Shown: positions 16,620 to 24,790 of the stretch, piece by piece
Numbering within the stretch: the stretch's first letter is position 1
Layout of the letters: each line of letters starts with the position of its first letter
DNA from: Bacillota bacterium
Lineage (GTDB): Bacteria; Bacillota; Dethiobacteria; SKNC01
Length of the DNA: 25,143 nucleotides
NCBI GenBank assembly: GCA_007121375.1
Contig: SKLX01000072.1
Span: 1-25,143 of the forward strand
Reading direction: 5' to 3'
Notes under the pieces: generated by a model
The model's input: only the letters and a program-made list of their open reading frames with translations
What the model was told of the DNA's origin: nothing
Database searches by the model: none
Made by a program: the position numbers and the translations under genes

Positions 16620-17321
16620 CTATCCCTCCATACCGATGGTTATATAGGTCATGGTAAGCATAACAAAAATAAATGCCTGGATTAGACCTACAAAGACATC
16701 AAGGTAGAGGTGGGGAATGATGGGAATCAGGATAGGTGCGAAATGGTATAGAAGGCCCAGCATAACCACGCTTCCCAGCATGTTTCCGAATAGACGGAAA
16801 CCTAAAGAGACGGGGTTCGCCAGTTCCGAGATGACGGTCAGCGGCACGAGAAAGGGTATGGGTTCAAAGAAGCTCTTGAGGTAGCCCCCGACACCCTTTT
16901 CCTTTGCTCCATAATACTGGGTTAAGAGAAAGGTGAGTACTGAGAGGACAAAGGTGGTATTTAACGAGGCTGTGGGGTTACGTATTCCTATGACTCCGGT
17001 CAGATTGGAAAATACCAGGAATAAGGCCAGGGTCGTCATATAAGGTGCAAAATACCTCCTGCCTTCACCCATGGTACTGTCAATCAGGTAGTGGATACCG
17101 TCAACAACCACTTCAAAGAAATGCTGCAGACCCCGGGGCACCATGGTCATACCCTTGGTTGCTAAAACGGACATGACAACCAGGGCGGCCATAATGATCC
17201 AGGTGGTAGTAACGGTTTCTGTGATGTAGTGGCCGTTAATCTCAAAAACCACAGCCGGGTCAAAATCCAGCTCGTTGCCGGCACTAGCCATGTTCACTGC
17301 TGCGTTTAAAATAATTGACAT
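16620..17321 (-). CDS. atpB: F-type ATP synthase a subunit
   Basis: The 233-residue integral membrane protein forms the ion half-channels next to the c ring. The essential stator Arg lies in SLGFRLFGNMLGS, ELANPVSLG precedes it, and IQAFIFVMLTMTYITIGMEG is the conserved last helix. About six membrane helices are visible. It is preceded by AAAGGAGGG, lies 68 bp after the atpI-like gene, and is followed by the unusually long gap before atpE. Confidence 0.97.
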   Translation of the reverse strand: MSIILNAAVNMASAGNELDFDPAVVFEINGHYITETVTTTWIIMAALVVMSVLATKGMTMVPRGLQHFFEVVVDGIHYLIDSTMGEGRRYFAPYMTTLALFLVFSNLTGVIGIRNPTASLNTTFVLSVLTFLLTQYYGAKEKGVGGYLKSFFEPIPFLVPLTVISELANPVSLGFRLFGNMLGSVVMLGLLYHFAPILIPIIPHLYLDVFVGLIQAFIFVMLTMTYITIGMEG

Positions 17322-17389
17322 CTTCTTCCCTCCTTTATAATATATTTGTTTTTAAACCTGCATCTTTATTTAATTAAAGCCTTAAAGGG

Positions 17390-17806
17390 TTAGTCTCCTT
17401 TTTTAGCCAGCTTGCGGGAATATTTCAAAAAACTTTCCTGGAGGGAGGTGAACACCCGGCCTCCCAGGATAACGATCTTGGGGAGTACAAGGCCTATTAC
17501 CACCCAGTAGAAGTTAATGAAATCTATAAAAATGGCGCCTATGAGGACAACTCCCGCAAAGGCTTGTCTAATTATGTAGCGGGAGTAGGTATAGGTAGAG
17601 GCCTGGCCGGAAGACATTTCGGCGGCACTTTTCACAGAACCCATGAGAAAATAAAACTTCAACAGGGCTGTCCCGGTACCTAAAATAAGGCCTAAAATGG
17701 CCGAAAATTCTTGAAAATAAAACAAGAAGGGTAAAGCTATCAAGGAGATTTTTATGCATTTTATCGTTATTTCGTACCACAGGGCTTCTACACTATTACT
17801 CTTCAT
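17390..17806 (-). CDS. atpI: ATP synthase subunit I (AtpI)
   Basis: The 138-residue protein has four predicted membrane helices, including ALPFLFYFQEFSAILGLILG, the segment from AFAGVVLIGAIFIDFINFYW, and the LVLPKIVILGG motif typical of the ATP-synt_I family. AtpI proteins help assemble the c ring, or serve Mg2+/Ca2+ supply in some bacteria. Its ribosome-binding site (AAGAGGTAA) is formed by the last codons of the AtpZ-like gene, seven bases away, so the two are probably translated together. Confidence 0.85.
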   Translation of the reverse strand: MKSNSVEALWYEITIKCIKISLIALPFLFYFQEFSAILGLILGTGTALLKFYFLMGSVKSAAEMSSGQASTYTYSRYIIRQAFAGVVLIGAIFIDFINFYWVVIGLVLPKIVILGGRVFTSLQESFLKYSRKLAKKGD

Positions 17807-17813
17807 GGTTTAA

Positions 17814-18068
17814 TTACCTCTTTTTCATCAGTATCATGTATGCGCTCCTGAAACCCGAATAAATGCCCGACAATAAACAAATAATTAAAACCCATATACT
17901 ATCAAGGTAATTGACCATAATCCAGCGAGCCACAAAAACCATAAACACTATAGGGGTAACAATAACCAGCCCAATTTGACCGACGAGACCTACATATTTA
18001 AGGGGACCCAGGTCAAATTTTTTTGGGGGTTCCTCTTTCTTGTTTTTTTTGGAGTTATTATCTGTCAA
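17814..18068 (-). CDS. AtpZ/AtpI-like small membrane protein
   Basis: This small protein (84 residues from the TTG at 18068) has a charged, Lys-rich N-terminus and two membrane helices: LVGQIGLVIVTPIVFMVFVA and, after WIMVNYLDS, IWVLIICLLSGIYSGFRSAY. This is the AtpZ pattern, a partner of AtpI at the head of ATP synthase operons and thought to assist assembly. I choose the TTG at 18068 because AAGGTGGT lies seven bases before it. A longer frame from GTG at 18080 would have its start inside that ribosome-binding site. It is the first gene of the atp operon; I find no convincing promoter in 18081-18196. Confidence 0.8.
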   Translation of the reverse strand: MTDNNSKKNKKEEPPKKFDLGPLKYVGLVGQIGLVIVTPIVFMVFVARWIMVNYLDSIWVLIICLLSGIYSGFRSAYMILMKKR

Positions 18069-18196
18069 AAATAAGACCACCTTTTATCGGTAAAAGCATA
18101 CTTAAGCCTGGCAAATACCTTTAAAATAATAGTTTGCAGGCAAGTATTTACCTCTACACTTATTCGACGGAACTTTATAAATCCCTGCTAAAAAAA

Positions 18197-19252
18197 TTAT
18201 TTTTTTTCCCCTGGATAAAGCCAGAAAGGGAAAGGGCTCGCCACCAGAAAACCCCCTACCAGGAGGAAGAGGTAGTAGGTAAAAAAACGCCAGGCCACTA
18301 CAAAAATGCCTAGAAGATGGGAGGGAACATGGGGTGAGAAAAAGGTAGCCAGGCTGATTTCCACAAATCCGCTACCCCCGGGAAGAGGGGCATAAACCAT
18401 AATAAGGATAATAAGGATTTGCCAAATTAAAAGATTCCAGTATTGAAACTCCAGACCCAGGCCTGCCATAATCAGGGGAGGCACCAAAAAATAGGTAAAC
18501 CAGTAACCCAGGGTGAGGAGGGCTGGCAGCATCAGCTTCCTTTTCCTTCCCCTTCCCAGGCGGGCCAGGGAGTCCTGGAACTGTTCCCCCTCCCGGCGAA
18601 GGCCCAGGAAAAAATCCCTTAAAGAGGGTGAATCTGCTACCTTCCTCAGAAAGGGAAGGGATTTCAAAAAACCAAAAAAAGCAATTACCCTGCGGGGGTA
18701 CAGGAGAACCACCAGGTAAAGGGGGGAGGAAAGGATCAGCAACAGGAGGGCCAGGCGAAAAAAATAATTCATGGCCAGGCCTCCCTCAACCCTCCCCTGG
18801 TACAGGGCAAAAAGAATAAGACCTGTCACCAGGAAAAATGATTTGGTCAGGATGTTACGTATAATTAAAAGGGTAGTGGTGGTGCCCAGGGAAACCCCCT
18901 GCCGATGAAAATAATAAAGGAGGGAGGGCCATTCCCCTAAAGCCATGGGGGTTATCCCCGCAAAGAAAAAGGAGCTTAAAAATATTTTGACACAATCCAG
19001 GAGTCCCGGTATTCCCGGAGCCCCCTCCCTCTCCACCCCCTTAATAATGAGGTGGAGCCGCAGCCCTTCCAGGAACCAGGCAGCCACTACTGTCAAAAAA
19101 GCTAAAAAGAGGTAATGGGGCTGGACCCTTTGGAGGCTTTCATAGGTTTCCTGGGAAAAGGTAAAGTAAAGGATAAGTCCCATGGCCAGCAGGCTGACCA
19201 GAAAGGAAAGGAAAAGGCCCTTCTTCTGGCGGGAAGTAAAATTGATGCTCAA
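18197..19252 (-). CDS. Flippase-like membrane protein (LPG synthase transmembrane family)
   Basis: The 351-residue protein has about eight membrane helices and resembles the UPF0104/AglD family (LPG_synthase_TM). Recognisable segments are GITPMALGEWPSLLYYFHRQG (here split as GITPMALGEW then PSLLYYF), the loop with LPFLRKVADSPSLRDFF, and YAPLPGGSGFVEISLATFF near residue 290. The last matches the PxPGGxGxxE motif of this family. It lacks the soluble catalytic domain of MprF, so it is not a full lysyl-phosphatidylglycerol synthase; a lipid or polyprenyl-linked glycan transport role is more likely. It starts at TTG downstream of the 2-epimerase gene and upstream of the atp operon, with no clear terminator on either side. 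Confidence 0.8.
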   Translation of the reverse strand: MSINFTSRQKKGLFLSFLVSLLAMGLILYFTFSQETYESLQRVQPHYLFLAFLTVVAAWFLEGLRLHLIIKGVEREGAPGIPGLLDCVKIFLSSFFFAGITPMALGEWPSLLYYFHRQGVSLGTTTTLLIIRNILTKSFFLVTGLILFALYQGRVEGGLAMNYFFRLALLLLILSSPLYLVVLLYPRRVIAFFGFLKSLPFLRKVADSPSLRDFFLGLRREGEQFQDSLARLGRGRKRKLMLPALLTLGYWFTYFLVPPLIMAGLGLEFQYWNLLIWQILIILIMVYAPLPGGSGFVEISLATFFSPHVPSHLLGIFVVAWRFFTYYLFLLVGGFLVASPFPFWLYPGEKK

Positions 19253-19344
19253 TTATCTATCACCACCTGGTTTTCCCGCATCAAAAATATGTTATGCCTG
19301 AAGGGACCAAATTATTACCCTTTAAGGGAAAAGAAAAAGGGGAG

Positions 19345-20496
19345 CTAAGGGTTAAAGGGAGGAGGTAGTTGGGAGGAAAGGCCAAAGGAATGGAGGAGGA
19401 TATCCCGGATGCGGGGAGAGGCTTTTCCATCCCCGTAAGGGTTTACCGCCCGGGCCATACTTAAGTAATCCTCCCCATCCTGGAGGAGCTGGGCCCCTCC
19501 CCGGTAGACCCTTTCCCGGTCCCTTCCCACCAGGCGCACTGTGCCCCTTTCCACAGCCTCGGGGCGCTCGGTATGCTCCCTTAATACCAGGACAGGCTTC
19601 CCCAGGGAAGGGGCCTCCTCCTGGATTCCCCCCGAATCGGTGAGGATCAGGTAGGAACGGGCCATAAGGTTATGGAAGTCCCCTGTGGCCAGAGGCTCCA
19701 GCAGGTACACCCGGTCCTTATCTCCCAGAAACCTTGAAACTGTTTCCCGGACTGCCGGGTTTTTGTGGACGGGAAAAACCAGGCAGGTATCGGGAAAATT
19801 ATCCACCAGATCCGCCAGGGCCTGACATATTTCCTCCAGGGGCCGGCCCAGATTTTCCCGGCGATGGGCCTCCACCAGGATAACCCTCTGGTTTTCATAG
19901 TCCAGGTGGTTCAGTTTTTCTTCTTCAAAGAGGTGGTCTTCCCCCACCGTAGTCTGGAGGGCATCAATGACGGTATTGCCCGTAACAAAAATGGATTGGG
20001 GGTCTACCCCTTCCCCCAGTAGGTTTTGGGCTGCCCCCCGGGTGGGAGCAAAGTGGAAATCCGCCAGGACCCCCGCCAGTTTCCGGTTCATCTCTTCGGG
20101 GAAGGGGGAATACTTTTGAAAGGTGCGCAGACCCGCTTCCACATGCCCCACCTTAACCTGCTGGTAATAGGCTGCCAGGCTGGCGGCAAAGGTGGTGGTG
20201 GTGTCCCCGTGGACCAGGACCAGGTGGGGCTTATCCTTCAAAATAATTTCTTCCAGTCCCTCCAGGGCCCGGCAGGTAATCCCCGAAAGGGTTTGACGGT
20301 CCTTCATGATGTTCAGGTCTTCCTGGGGAACCAGGTTGAAGAGGTTTAAAACCTGGTCCAGCATCTCCCGGTGCTGGGCAGTAACGCACAAACGGCTTTC
20401 AACCCCCGGGGTTTCCTTAAGGGTCCTGACCAGGGGAGCCATTTTTATAGCTTCGGGACGGGTGCCAAATATTGAAAGTATTTTTAAGGTTTCCAT
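19345..20496 (-). CDS. wecB: UDP-N-acetylglucosamine 2-epimerase (non-hydrolysing)
   Basis: The enzyme interconverts UDP-GlcNAc and UDP-ManNAc, the precursor of teichoic-acid linkage units and other wall glycans. From the ATG at 20496 it has 383 residues, beginning METLKILSIFGTRPEAIKMA, and contains HGDTTT, GHVEAGLRT, PEEMNR, VTGNTVIDAL, VEAHRRENLG and LTDSGGIQEEAPSLGKPVLVLR, all standard for the family. I prefer this start to an upstream in-frame ATG at 20532 because homologues begin with KxLSIFGTRPE and because its A overlaps the TGA of the dCMP deaminase gene, a coupled arrangement. It is called mnaA in Bacillus, where it also precedes the atp operon. Confidence 0.95.
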   Translation of the reverse strand: METLKILSIFGTRPEAIKMAPLVRTLKETPGVESRLCVTAQHREMLDQVLNLFNLVPQEDLNIMKDRQTLSGITCRALEGLEEIILKDKPHLVLVHGDTTTTFAASLAAYYQQVKVGHVEAGLRTFQKYSPFPEEMNRKLAGVLADFHFAPTRGAAQNLLGEGVDPQSIFVTGNTVIDALQTTVGEDHLFEEEKLNHLDYENQRVILVEAHRRENLGRPLEEICQALADLVDNFPDTCLVFPVHKNPAVRETVSRFLGDKDRVYLLEPLATGDFHNLMARSYLILTDSGGIQEEAPSLGKPVLVLREHTERPEAVERGTVRLVGRDRERVYRGGAQLLQDGEDYLSMARAVNPYGDGKASPRIRDILLHSFGLSSQLPPPFNP

Positions 20497-20963
20497 CAGG
20501 TAATCCACTCCACCTTTCCATCTCCCTTCCAAATTTTAACGGTGATTCCCGCTTCCGTTAAAAAGTCCATGGCCCGGGAGTCGGGGTAATTGTCCTGGAT
20601 AATAATGCCCTTCACCCCGGCATTTATAAGCATTTTGGCGCAGAGGATGCAGGGCTGGTGGGTAGCATAAAGAACAGAATCCTTGATGGAAAAACCGTGG
20701 AGGGCTCCCTGGATAATCACATTTTGCTCCGCATGAAGCCCCCGGCAGAGCTCGTGGCGCTCCCCCGAGGGAATATTCATCTTGTCTCGCATACAGCCCA
20801 CCTCATCGCAGTGCTTCATCCCCGATGGAGGACCGTTATAACCTGTGGCCAGTATCCTTTTGTCCTTGATGAGAAGTGCTCCTATCTTCCTGCGCAGGCA
20901 GTTGGACCTGGAGGAAACTACCCGGGCAATCTCCATAAAATAAGCATCCCAGCTGGGCCGCAT
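20496..20963 (-). CDS. comEB: dCMP deaminase (ComEB-like cytidine/deoxycytidylate deaminase)
   Basis: The 155-residue protein carries the zinc-dependent deaminase site: His77 and the proton-shuttling Glu79 in LHAEQNVI, and Cys105 and Cys108 in PCILC. An extra HCDEVGC segment (51-57) matches the second zinc site of dCMP deaminases. It converts dCMP to dUMP and so feeds thymidylate synthesis. GGGGAGGAA precedes the ATG. It stands between glyA and the 2-epimerase where Bacillus has upp; pairing with glyA would link the supply of dUMP and of methylene-tetrahydrofolate, although the glyA terminator lies between them. Confidence 0.93.
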   Translation of the reverse strand: MRPSWDAYFMEIARVVSSRSNCLRRKIGALLIKDKRILATGYNGPPSGMKHCDEVGCMRDKMNIPSGERHELCRGLHAEQNVIIQGALHGFSIKDSVLYATHQPCILCAKMLINAGVKGIIIQDNYPDSRAMDFLTEAGITVKIWKGDGKVEWIT

Positions 20964-20987
20964 TCTTCATTCCTCCCCTGATAAAAA

Positions 20988-21020
20988 TGATAAAAATACC
21001 GGCTTTTTCCCCTGCCGGTT
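20988..21020 (-). terminator. Rho-independent terminator after glyA
   Basis: On the minus strand ACCGGC (21014-21019) pairs with GCCGGT (20998-21003) around a 10-nt loop and is followed by ATTTTTATC. It lies about 27 bp after the glyA stop codon and overlaps the leader of the dCMP deaminase gene. Confidence 0.85.
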
Positions 21021-21046
21021 TAAAATATAGTATAAGTACTTTTTAT

Positions 21047-22285
21047 TTACGTATAAAGACGAAACTCCTGGCAAAGTTCATCGACCTGGTCACAAACCCC
21101 TTTTAGGACCTTTTCCTCCTTCCTGCCCTTCATAAGGGTACGGTCTATAAGTTCTGCTATCCTTTTCATTTCCTCTTCCTTCATCCCCCGGGAGGTTACC
21201 GCAGGGGTCCCTATGCGCAGGCCGCTGGTGACAAAGGCCCTTTCCGTATCATAGGGCACGGCATTCTTGTTGACGGTGATACCTACCCGGTCCAGAGTCT
21301 CCTCGGCTTCTTTACCGGTAATGTTTTTATTTCTCAAGTCCACCAGGACCATATGGTTGTCGGTACCCCCCGAAACCAGATTATATCCCCGTTCCACCAG
21401 GGCCTGGGCCAGAACCCGGGCATTTTTCAACACCTGCTGCTGGTAAAGGGCAAACTCCGCCTGGAGGGCCTCTTTAAAGGAAACGGCCTTGGCTGCTACC
21501 ACGTGCATCAAAGGGCCTCCCTGGAGGCCGGGAAAGACTGCTTTATCCACCGCCTGGGCAAATTCCTTGGAACTGAGGATTAAACCCCCCCGGGGACCCC
21601 GCAGGGTTTTATGGGTAGTGGAGGTAATAAATTCCGCATGAGGGGTAGGGTTGGGGTGCAGGCCGGCAGCTATGATACCGGCAATGTGGGCCATATCTAC
21701 CATCAGGTAAGCCCCTACTTCCCGGGCGATATCTTTAAAAATTTCAAAATCTATTTTCCGGGGGTAGGAGCTGGCTCCGGCGATTATCATGCGGGGATGG
21801 CACTTTTTGGCTGTTTCCCGCACCTGGTGGTAATCCAGGAGGCCCGTATCCTTATCCACACCGTAGAAACAGGTTTTATAATATTTTCCCGATATGTTCA
21901 CGGGGCTGCCGTGGGTCAGGTGACCCCCGTGGGCCAGATCCATGCCCAGAATGGTATCCCCTGCTTTGAGGACGGCCAGGAATACAGCCAGGTTGGCTGA
22001 AGCTCCCGAATGGGGCTGAACATTGGCGTGGGGAACATTAAAAAGCTTTTTGGCCCTTTCCTGGGCCAGAGTTTCCACCACATCCACGTATTCGCAACCT
22101 CCATAATATCTCCGGCCGGGATAACCTTCAGCGTACTTGTTGGTTAGAACAGACCCCTGGGCCTCTAATACAGCCTGGCTGACAAAATTCTCCGAAGCAA
22201 TCAGCTCGATGCTGTTTTGCTGGCGGTTGTATTCCTTTTCTATGGCCTCATATACATCTATGTCAAGGCGCCGCAGCGTTGACAT
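21047..22285 (-). CDS. glyA: Serine hydroxymethyltransferase
   Basis: The 412-residue PLP enzyme interconverts serine and glycine while charging tetrahydrofolate with a one-carbon unit. IELIASENFVSQAV, YAEGYPGRRYYGG, DMAHIAGIIAAG and the PLP-binding Lys226 in STTHKTLRGPRGG are all present, and the length is that of bacterial GlyA. AAGGGGAG precedes the ATG. It lies 28 bp after rpiB and is followed by a terminator. Confidence 0.99.
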   Translation of the reverse strand: MSTLRRLDIDVYEAIEKEYNRQQNSIELIASENFVSQAVLEAQGSVLTNKYAEGYPGRRYYGGCEYVDVVETLAQERAKKLFNVPHANVQPHSGASANLAVFLAVLKAGDTILGMDLAHGGHLTHGSPVNISGKYYKTCFYGVDKDTGLLDYHQVRETAKKCHPRMIIAGASSYPRKIDFEIFKDIAREVGAYLMVDMAHIAGIIAAGLHPNPTPHAEFITSTTHKTLRGPRGGLILSSKEFAQAVDKAVFPGLQGGPLMHVVAAKAVSFKEALQAEFALYQQQVLKNARVLAQALVERGYNLVSGGTDNHMVLVDLRNKNITGKEAEETLDRVGITVNKNAVPYDTERAFVTSGLRIGTPAVTSRGMKEEEMKRIAELIDRTLMKGRKEEKVLKGVCDQVDELCQEFRLYT

Positions 22286-22313
22286 CTTGCCTCACTCCCC
22301 TTTACCGCACTGG

Positions 22314-22778
22314 TTAATTATTTTCCCTACCCCCACCATATCTTTTCTCAATTTCTTCTATTTTATCAATCCTTCTCTGGTGGCGTCCCCCCTGGAAGGA
22401 GGACTGGAGGAAGACTTTTACTATTTCCAGGGCCAGGCCGGGACCGGTAACCCGCTCTCCCATGGTTAATATATTGGCATCATTATGCTCCCGGGCAGCC
22501 CGGGCAGAAAAACAGTCACCGCACAGGGCAGCCCTTATGCCGGGCACCTTGTTGGCGGCCATGGATACACCCAGACCTGTACCGCACATAATTATACCCC
22601 GCTGAAAGCGGCCCTCCCTTACCCCTTCTGCAGCCTTTAGAGCAAAGTCGGGATAGTCTACAGGCCCGGTATCAAAGGTACCTAAATCTTCATATTCAAA
22701 TCCTTCCCCTTCCAGAAACTCTTTTACTCTTTCCTTGAGGGCAAGCCCTCCGTGATCGCTGGCCAGTGCTATTTTCAT
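22314..22778 (-). CDS. rpiB: Ribose-5-phosphate isomerase B
   Basis: The 154-residue protein starts MKIALASDHGGLALKERV, with the substrate-binding Asp-His pair, and has the catalytic Cys65 in IIMCGTGLGVSMAANK and the ring-opening His98 in AAREHNDANILTMG. It interconverts ribose-5-phosphate and ribulose-5-phosphate in the pentose phosphate pathway; a Cys at this position is typical of true RpiB. The gene is separated from the phosphatase gene by 116 bp without a clear promoter. Confidence 0.97.
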   Translation of the reverse strand: MKIALASDHGGLALKERVKEFLEGEGFEYEDLGTFDTGPVDYPDFALKAAEGVREGRFQRGIIMCGTGLGVSMAANKVPGIRAALCGDCFSARAAREHNDANILTMGERVTGPGLALEIVKVFLQSSFQGGRHQRRIDKIEEIEKRYGGGRENN

Positions 22779-22894
22779 TTACTATTCCCTTCCTGAAAAT
22801 AATTGTTTTTTCGATAAGGGCAAACTTTTTCCCTGATTTTATTCCTATAATTCTCTTTTTCCCCTCTATTTCCTGCCCATGGCATTATAAAAAC

Positions 22895-23383
22895 CTAATC
22901 TTTCTTTTTTATTTTCTCTAAAACCCGGAGAAGAATTCCGTTGAGTTCCTCCCGGATTTCCCGGTAGGACTCTAACGACCGGCCGAAGGGATCCTCCACA
23001 TTCAAGGGGCCCCTTTCCCCTTCCTCCAGAATAAACTCCTTCAAAGTAAATACCTTGTCTTCCGCCTGGGGCATTAAAGCCAGGATAGTCTCCTTATGCC
23101 GTAATGTCATAGTTAAAATGAGGAAAGCCTCCTCAATAAGGGAGGGGGTGAGGAGCCGGGCCTGGTGATGGTCCACATTTATCCCCTCCTCCTCCAGGAC
23201 CTGGCGGGCAGAAGGGGAGGCCCCTTCTCCCGGCAGGGCTGCCAGGCCTGCGGAAATAAATTCCAGCCTTTCCTCCTCCCGGGAAGGATCTTTTTTTTGT
23301 ATATTCTCGGCCAGAGCCTGGGCCATTATGCTGCGGCAGGTATTACCGGTACACACAAAGAGTATTTTCTTTTTTTCCTTCAT
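22895..23383 (-). CDS. ywlE: Protein-arginine phosphatase, low-molecular-weight PTP family (YwlE type)
   Basis: The 162-residue protein has the P-loop CTGNTCRS (11-18), with nucleophile Cys11 and Arg17, and the general acid Asp131 in DPFGRS. Thr15 replaces the Ile or Val of tyrosine-specific members; in Bacillus YwlE and Geobacillus relatives this Thr gives specificity for phosphoarginine. It should reverse McsB arginine kinase marking of proteins. The partner mcsB is not in the window. GGAGGTGA precedes the ATG. Its position after the threonylcarbamoyl-AMP synthase gene is the Bacillus ywlC-ywlE arrangement. Confidence 0.93.
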   Translation of the reverse strand: MKEKKKILFVCTGNTCRSIMAQALAENIQKKDPSREEERLEFISAGLAALPGEGASPSARQVLEEEGINVDHHQARLLTPSLIEEAFLILTMTLRHKETILALMPQAEDKVFTLKEFILEEGERGPLNVEDPFGRSLESYREIREELNGILLRVLEKIKKKD

Positions 23384-23433
23384 ATAAATGCTTCACCTCC
23401 AGGATTCCCTTCGACAATTTCCCAGGAAATAAT

Positions 23434-24498
23434 CTATTTTCCCCCCTTAATAACCCTGCCGGAAGCCGCTTTGCGCAGCCGGTTCATCAGGGCCAGGCCT
23501 ATCCCCTTTTCTTCAAAGGTTTCCGCCAGGATAAAATCTACACCCAAGCTGTCCAGGCGTCGAAGGGCGTAGAAAAGGCGGGCAGCCATTTCCGCCGGGT
23601 GATTCCGGGGGCCCAGGACCTCCACCACTTCCCCTTCAAAAAGGTCCTGGTTTTCCCGGGACACCAGGAGCCCCACCTTTTCGCCCCGCTCCCGCCTTTC
23701 CCGGCATATTTCCTTCATCTTTTCCGCCATCTGGTCCCGGCTTCCCTCCACCAGGAACATGGGAGCCCGGGGGGCATAGTGGCGGTACTTAAGGCCCGGA
23801 GAGGGAGCCGCCCTGTCTTTATAGGAAAGGTCAGGGGGAATCTCCACTTCTCCCAGGACTTCCTGGAGCTCCTCCAGGGTTACCGCCCCGGGACGAAGGA
23901 GGAGAGGCTTTTCCCCGGTGATATCCAGCACTGTGGACTCCAGGCCCACCAGGCAGGATCCCCCGTCCAGAATAATTTTTACCTTCCCCGCCAGGTCCTC
24001 CACCACATGCTCCACCCGGGTGGGGCTGGGACGTCCCGAAAGGTTGGCGCTGGGGGCAGCCAGGGGAAACCCCGCCTCTCGTATGAGGGCCAGGGCCACG
24101 GGATGAAGGGGCATCCGGAGGGCAACCGTTTCCAGTCCCGCCGTAACCTCCAGGGGAACCCGGGGACTTTTCTTTAAAACCAGGGTAAGGGGACCGGGCC
24201 AGAAACGGGCAGCCAGAAGCCAGGTGTGGGAAGGAATGTCTACCGCCAGGTCCTGCAGGGTGTCCAGCCGGTCCAGGTGTACTATAAGGGGGTTATCCGG
24301 GGGCCTTCCCTTGGCCCGGAATATTTTTTCCACCCCTTCCCCTGAATAGGCGCTGGCTCCCAGGCCGTAAACCGTTTCCGTAGGAAAGGCCACCAGGCCT
24401 CCCTGGCGCAGGAGGGCAGCTGCTTTTTTTATTCCTCCTTCGGCTTTTTCCAGGTTTTTGGCGTCGATGAGGAGGGTTCCTTTGACTTTGCGGTACAT
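23434..24498 (-). CDS. ywlC: Threonylcarbamoyl-AMP synthase, Sua5 long form
   Basis: The 354-residue enzyme makes threonylcarbamoyl-AMP from Thr, bicarbonate and ATP for the t6A modification of tRNAs that read ANN codons. The YrdC-like catalytic domain fills the first 210 residues, with FPTETVYGLGA, KIFRAKGRPPDNPLIVH, PGPLTLVL, RMPLHPVAL and APSANLSGRPSPT. A linker with SPGLKYRHYAP leads to the C-terminal Sua5 domain, which short TsaC proteins lack. AGGAAGGAG lies close to the ATG. The untranslated region upstream is the repeat-rich stretch described separately. Confidence 0.96.
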   Translation of the reverse strand: MYRKVKGTLLIDAKNLEKAEGGIKKAAALLRQGGLVAFPTETVYGLGASAYSGEGVEKIFRAKGRPPDNPLIVHLDRLDTLQDLAVDIPSHTWLLAARFWPGPLTLVLKKSPRVPLEVTAGLETVALRMPLHPVALALIREAGFPLAAPSANLSGRPSPTRVEHVVEDLAGKVKIILDGGSCLVGLESTVLDITGEKPLLLRPGAVTLEELQEVLGEVEIPPDLSYKDRAAPSPGLKYRHYAPRAPMFLVEGSRDQMAEKMKEICRERRERGEKVGLLVSRENQDLFEGEVVEVLGPRNHPAEMAARLFYALRRLDSLGVDFILAETFEEKGIGLALMNRLRKAASGRVIKGGK

Positions 24499-24528
24499 GG
24501 CTCCTTCCTTTCGGGGGCGGGAGGTTAA

Positions 24529-24554
24529 GGGGGAGGGAGGGATTTATAAAGGGG
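24529..24554 (+). other. G-run tract, potential G-quadruplex
   Basis: Four G-runs lie in 26 bp: GGGGG, A, GGG, A, GGG, a 9-nt spacer, then GGGG. More G-runs continue to 24591. The G-rich strand is the template for the Sua5 gene, about 30-90 bp before its start codon, so the leader RNA would be C-rich. Confidence 0.45.
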
Positions 24555-24582
24555 AAGTTGGGGAAAAGGGAGGGATTATGGG

Positions 24583-24716
24583 GAGGTGGGGTATATATTT
24601 CCCTTCCCTTGCCCCTCGCCCCACCTCCTGTGGGGCTCCCTCTGGTCGACAGTCTTTTCGCCATCACGGCTTCAGCCTGTCGAAACAGTCGGTCCGGGAA
24701 ATATATACCCCACCTC
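24583..24716 (-). repeat. Palindrome-bounded structured element, copy 1
   Basis: The 134-bp element is bounded by a perfect 21-bp inverted repeat (24583-24603 and 24696-24716; core GGGTATATATTTCCC). Inside, read on the minus strand, are GGACCGACTGTT, a nearly perfect 10-bp stem TCGACAGGCT/AGACTGTCGA (24674-24683 with 24646-24655), an apical GCC-GTGAT-GGC hairpin, then GACCAGAG, a 7-bp hairpin GCCCCAC/GTGGGGC (24618-24636) and GGCAAGGGAA. Copy 2 at the window end carries the same blocks in opposite orientation. I do not recognise the family. It could be a small non-autonomous mobile element or a structured RNA located in the Sua5 leader. Confidence 0.75.
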
Positions 24717-24790
24717 TAGCCAGGTTCCCTTTCCTTCATTTAGCAACCATCTCCCAATTATAAATCCCCAAACCTCCACCCTAAGCTCCA
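24696..24790. repeat. Direct repeat unit A, containing one arm of element copy 1
   Basis: This roughly 95-bp stretch starts with the right inverted-repeat arm of element copy 1 and continues with CACCTCTAGCC, an AT-rich middle, ATCTCCCA, TTATAAATCC and AAACCTCCA. It is repeated about 158 bp further on (24854-24949) with, by eye, around three quarters of positions identical, the ends being best conserved. Confidence 0.65.

Noticed and set aside
18081..18196. Promoter for the atp operon
   Set aside because: TATTAT and two TTGCC motifs are present but none are at 16-18 bp spacing with a partner, so I do not annotate a promoter.
18187..18205. AT-only palindrome after the flippase-like gene as a terminator
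   Set aside because: The stem is A/T only and would be too weak to terminate transcription; half of it is coding sequence (Lys codons and the stop).
24293..24667. 124-codon frame on the minus strand running through element copy 1 and the Sua5 start
   Set aside because: It overlaps the Sua5 gene in another frame, is dominated by Pro, Arg and Ser, and has no ribosome-binding site.
24678..24684. TGTCGAA (Spo0A-box-like) on the plus strand
   Set aside because: It forms part of the conserved internal stem of element copy 1, so its sequence is explained by base pairing, and copy 2 does not keep it.
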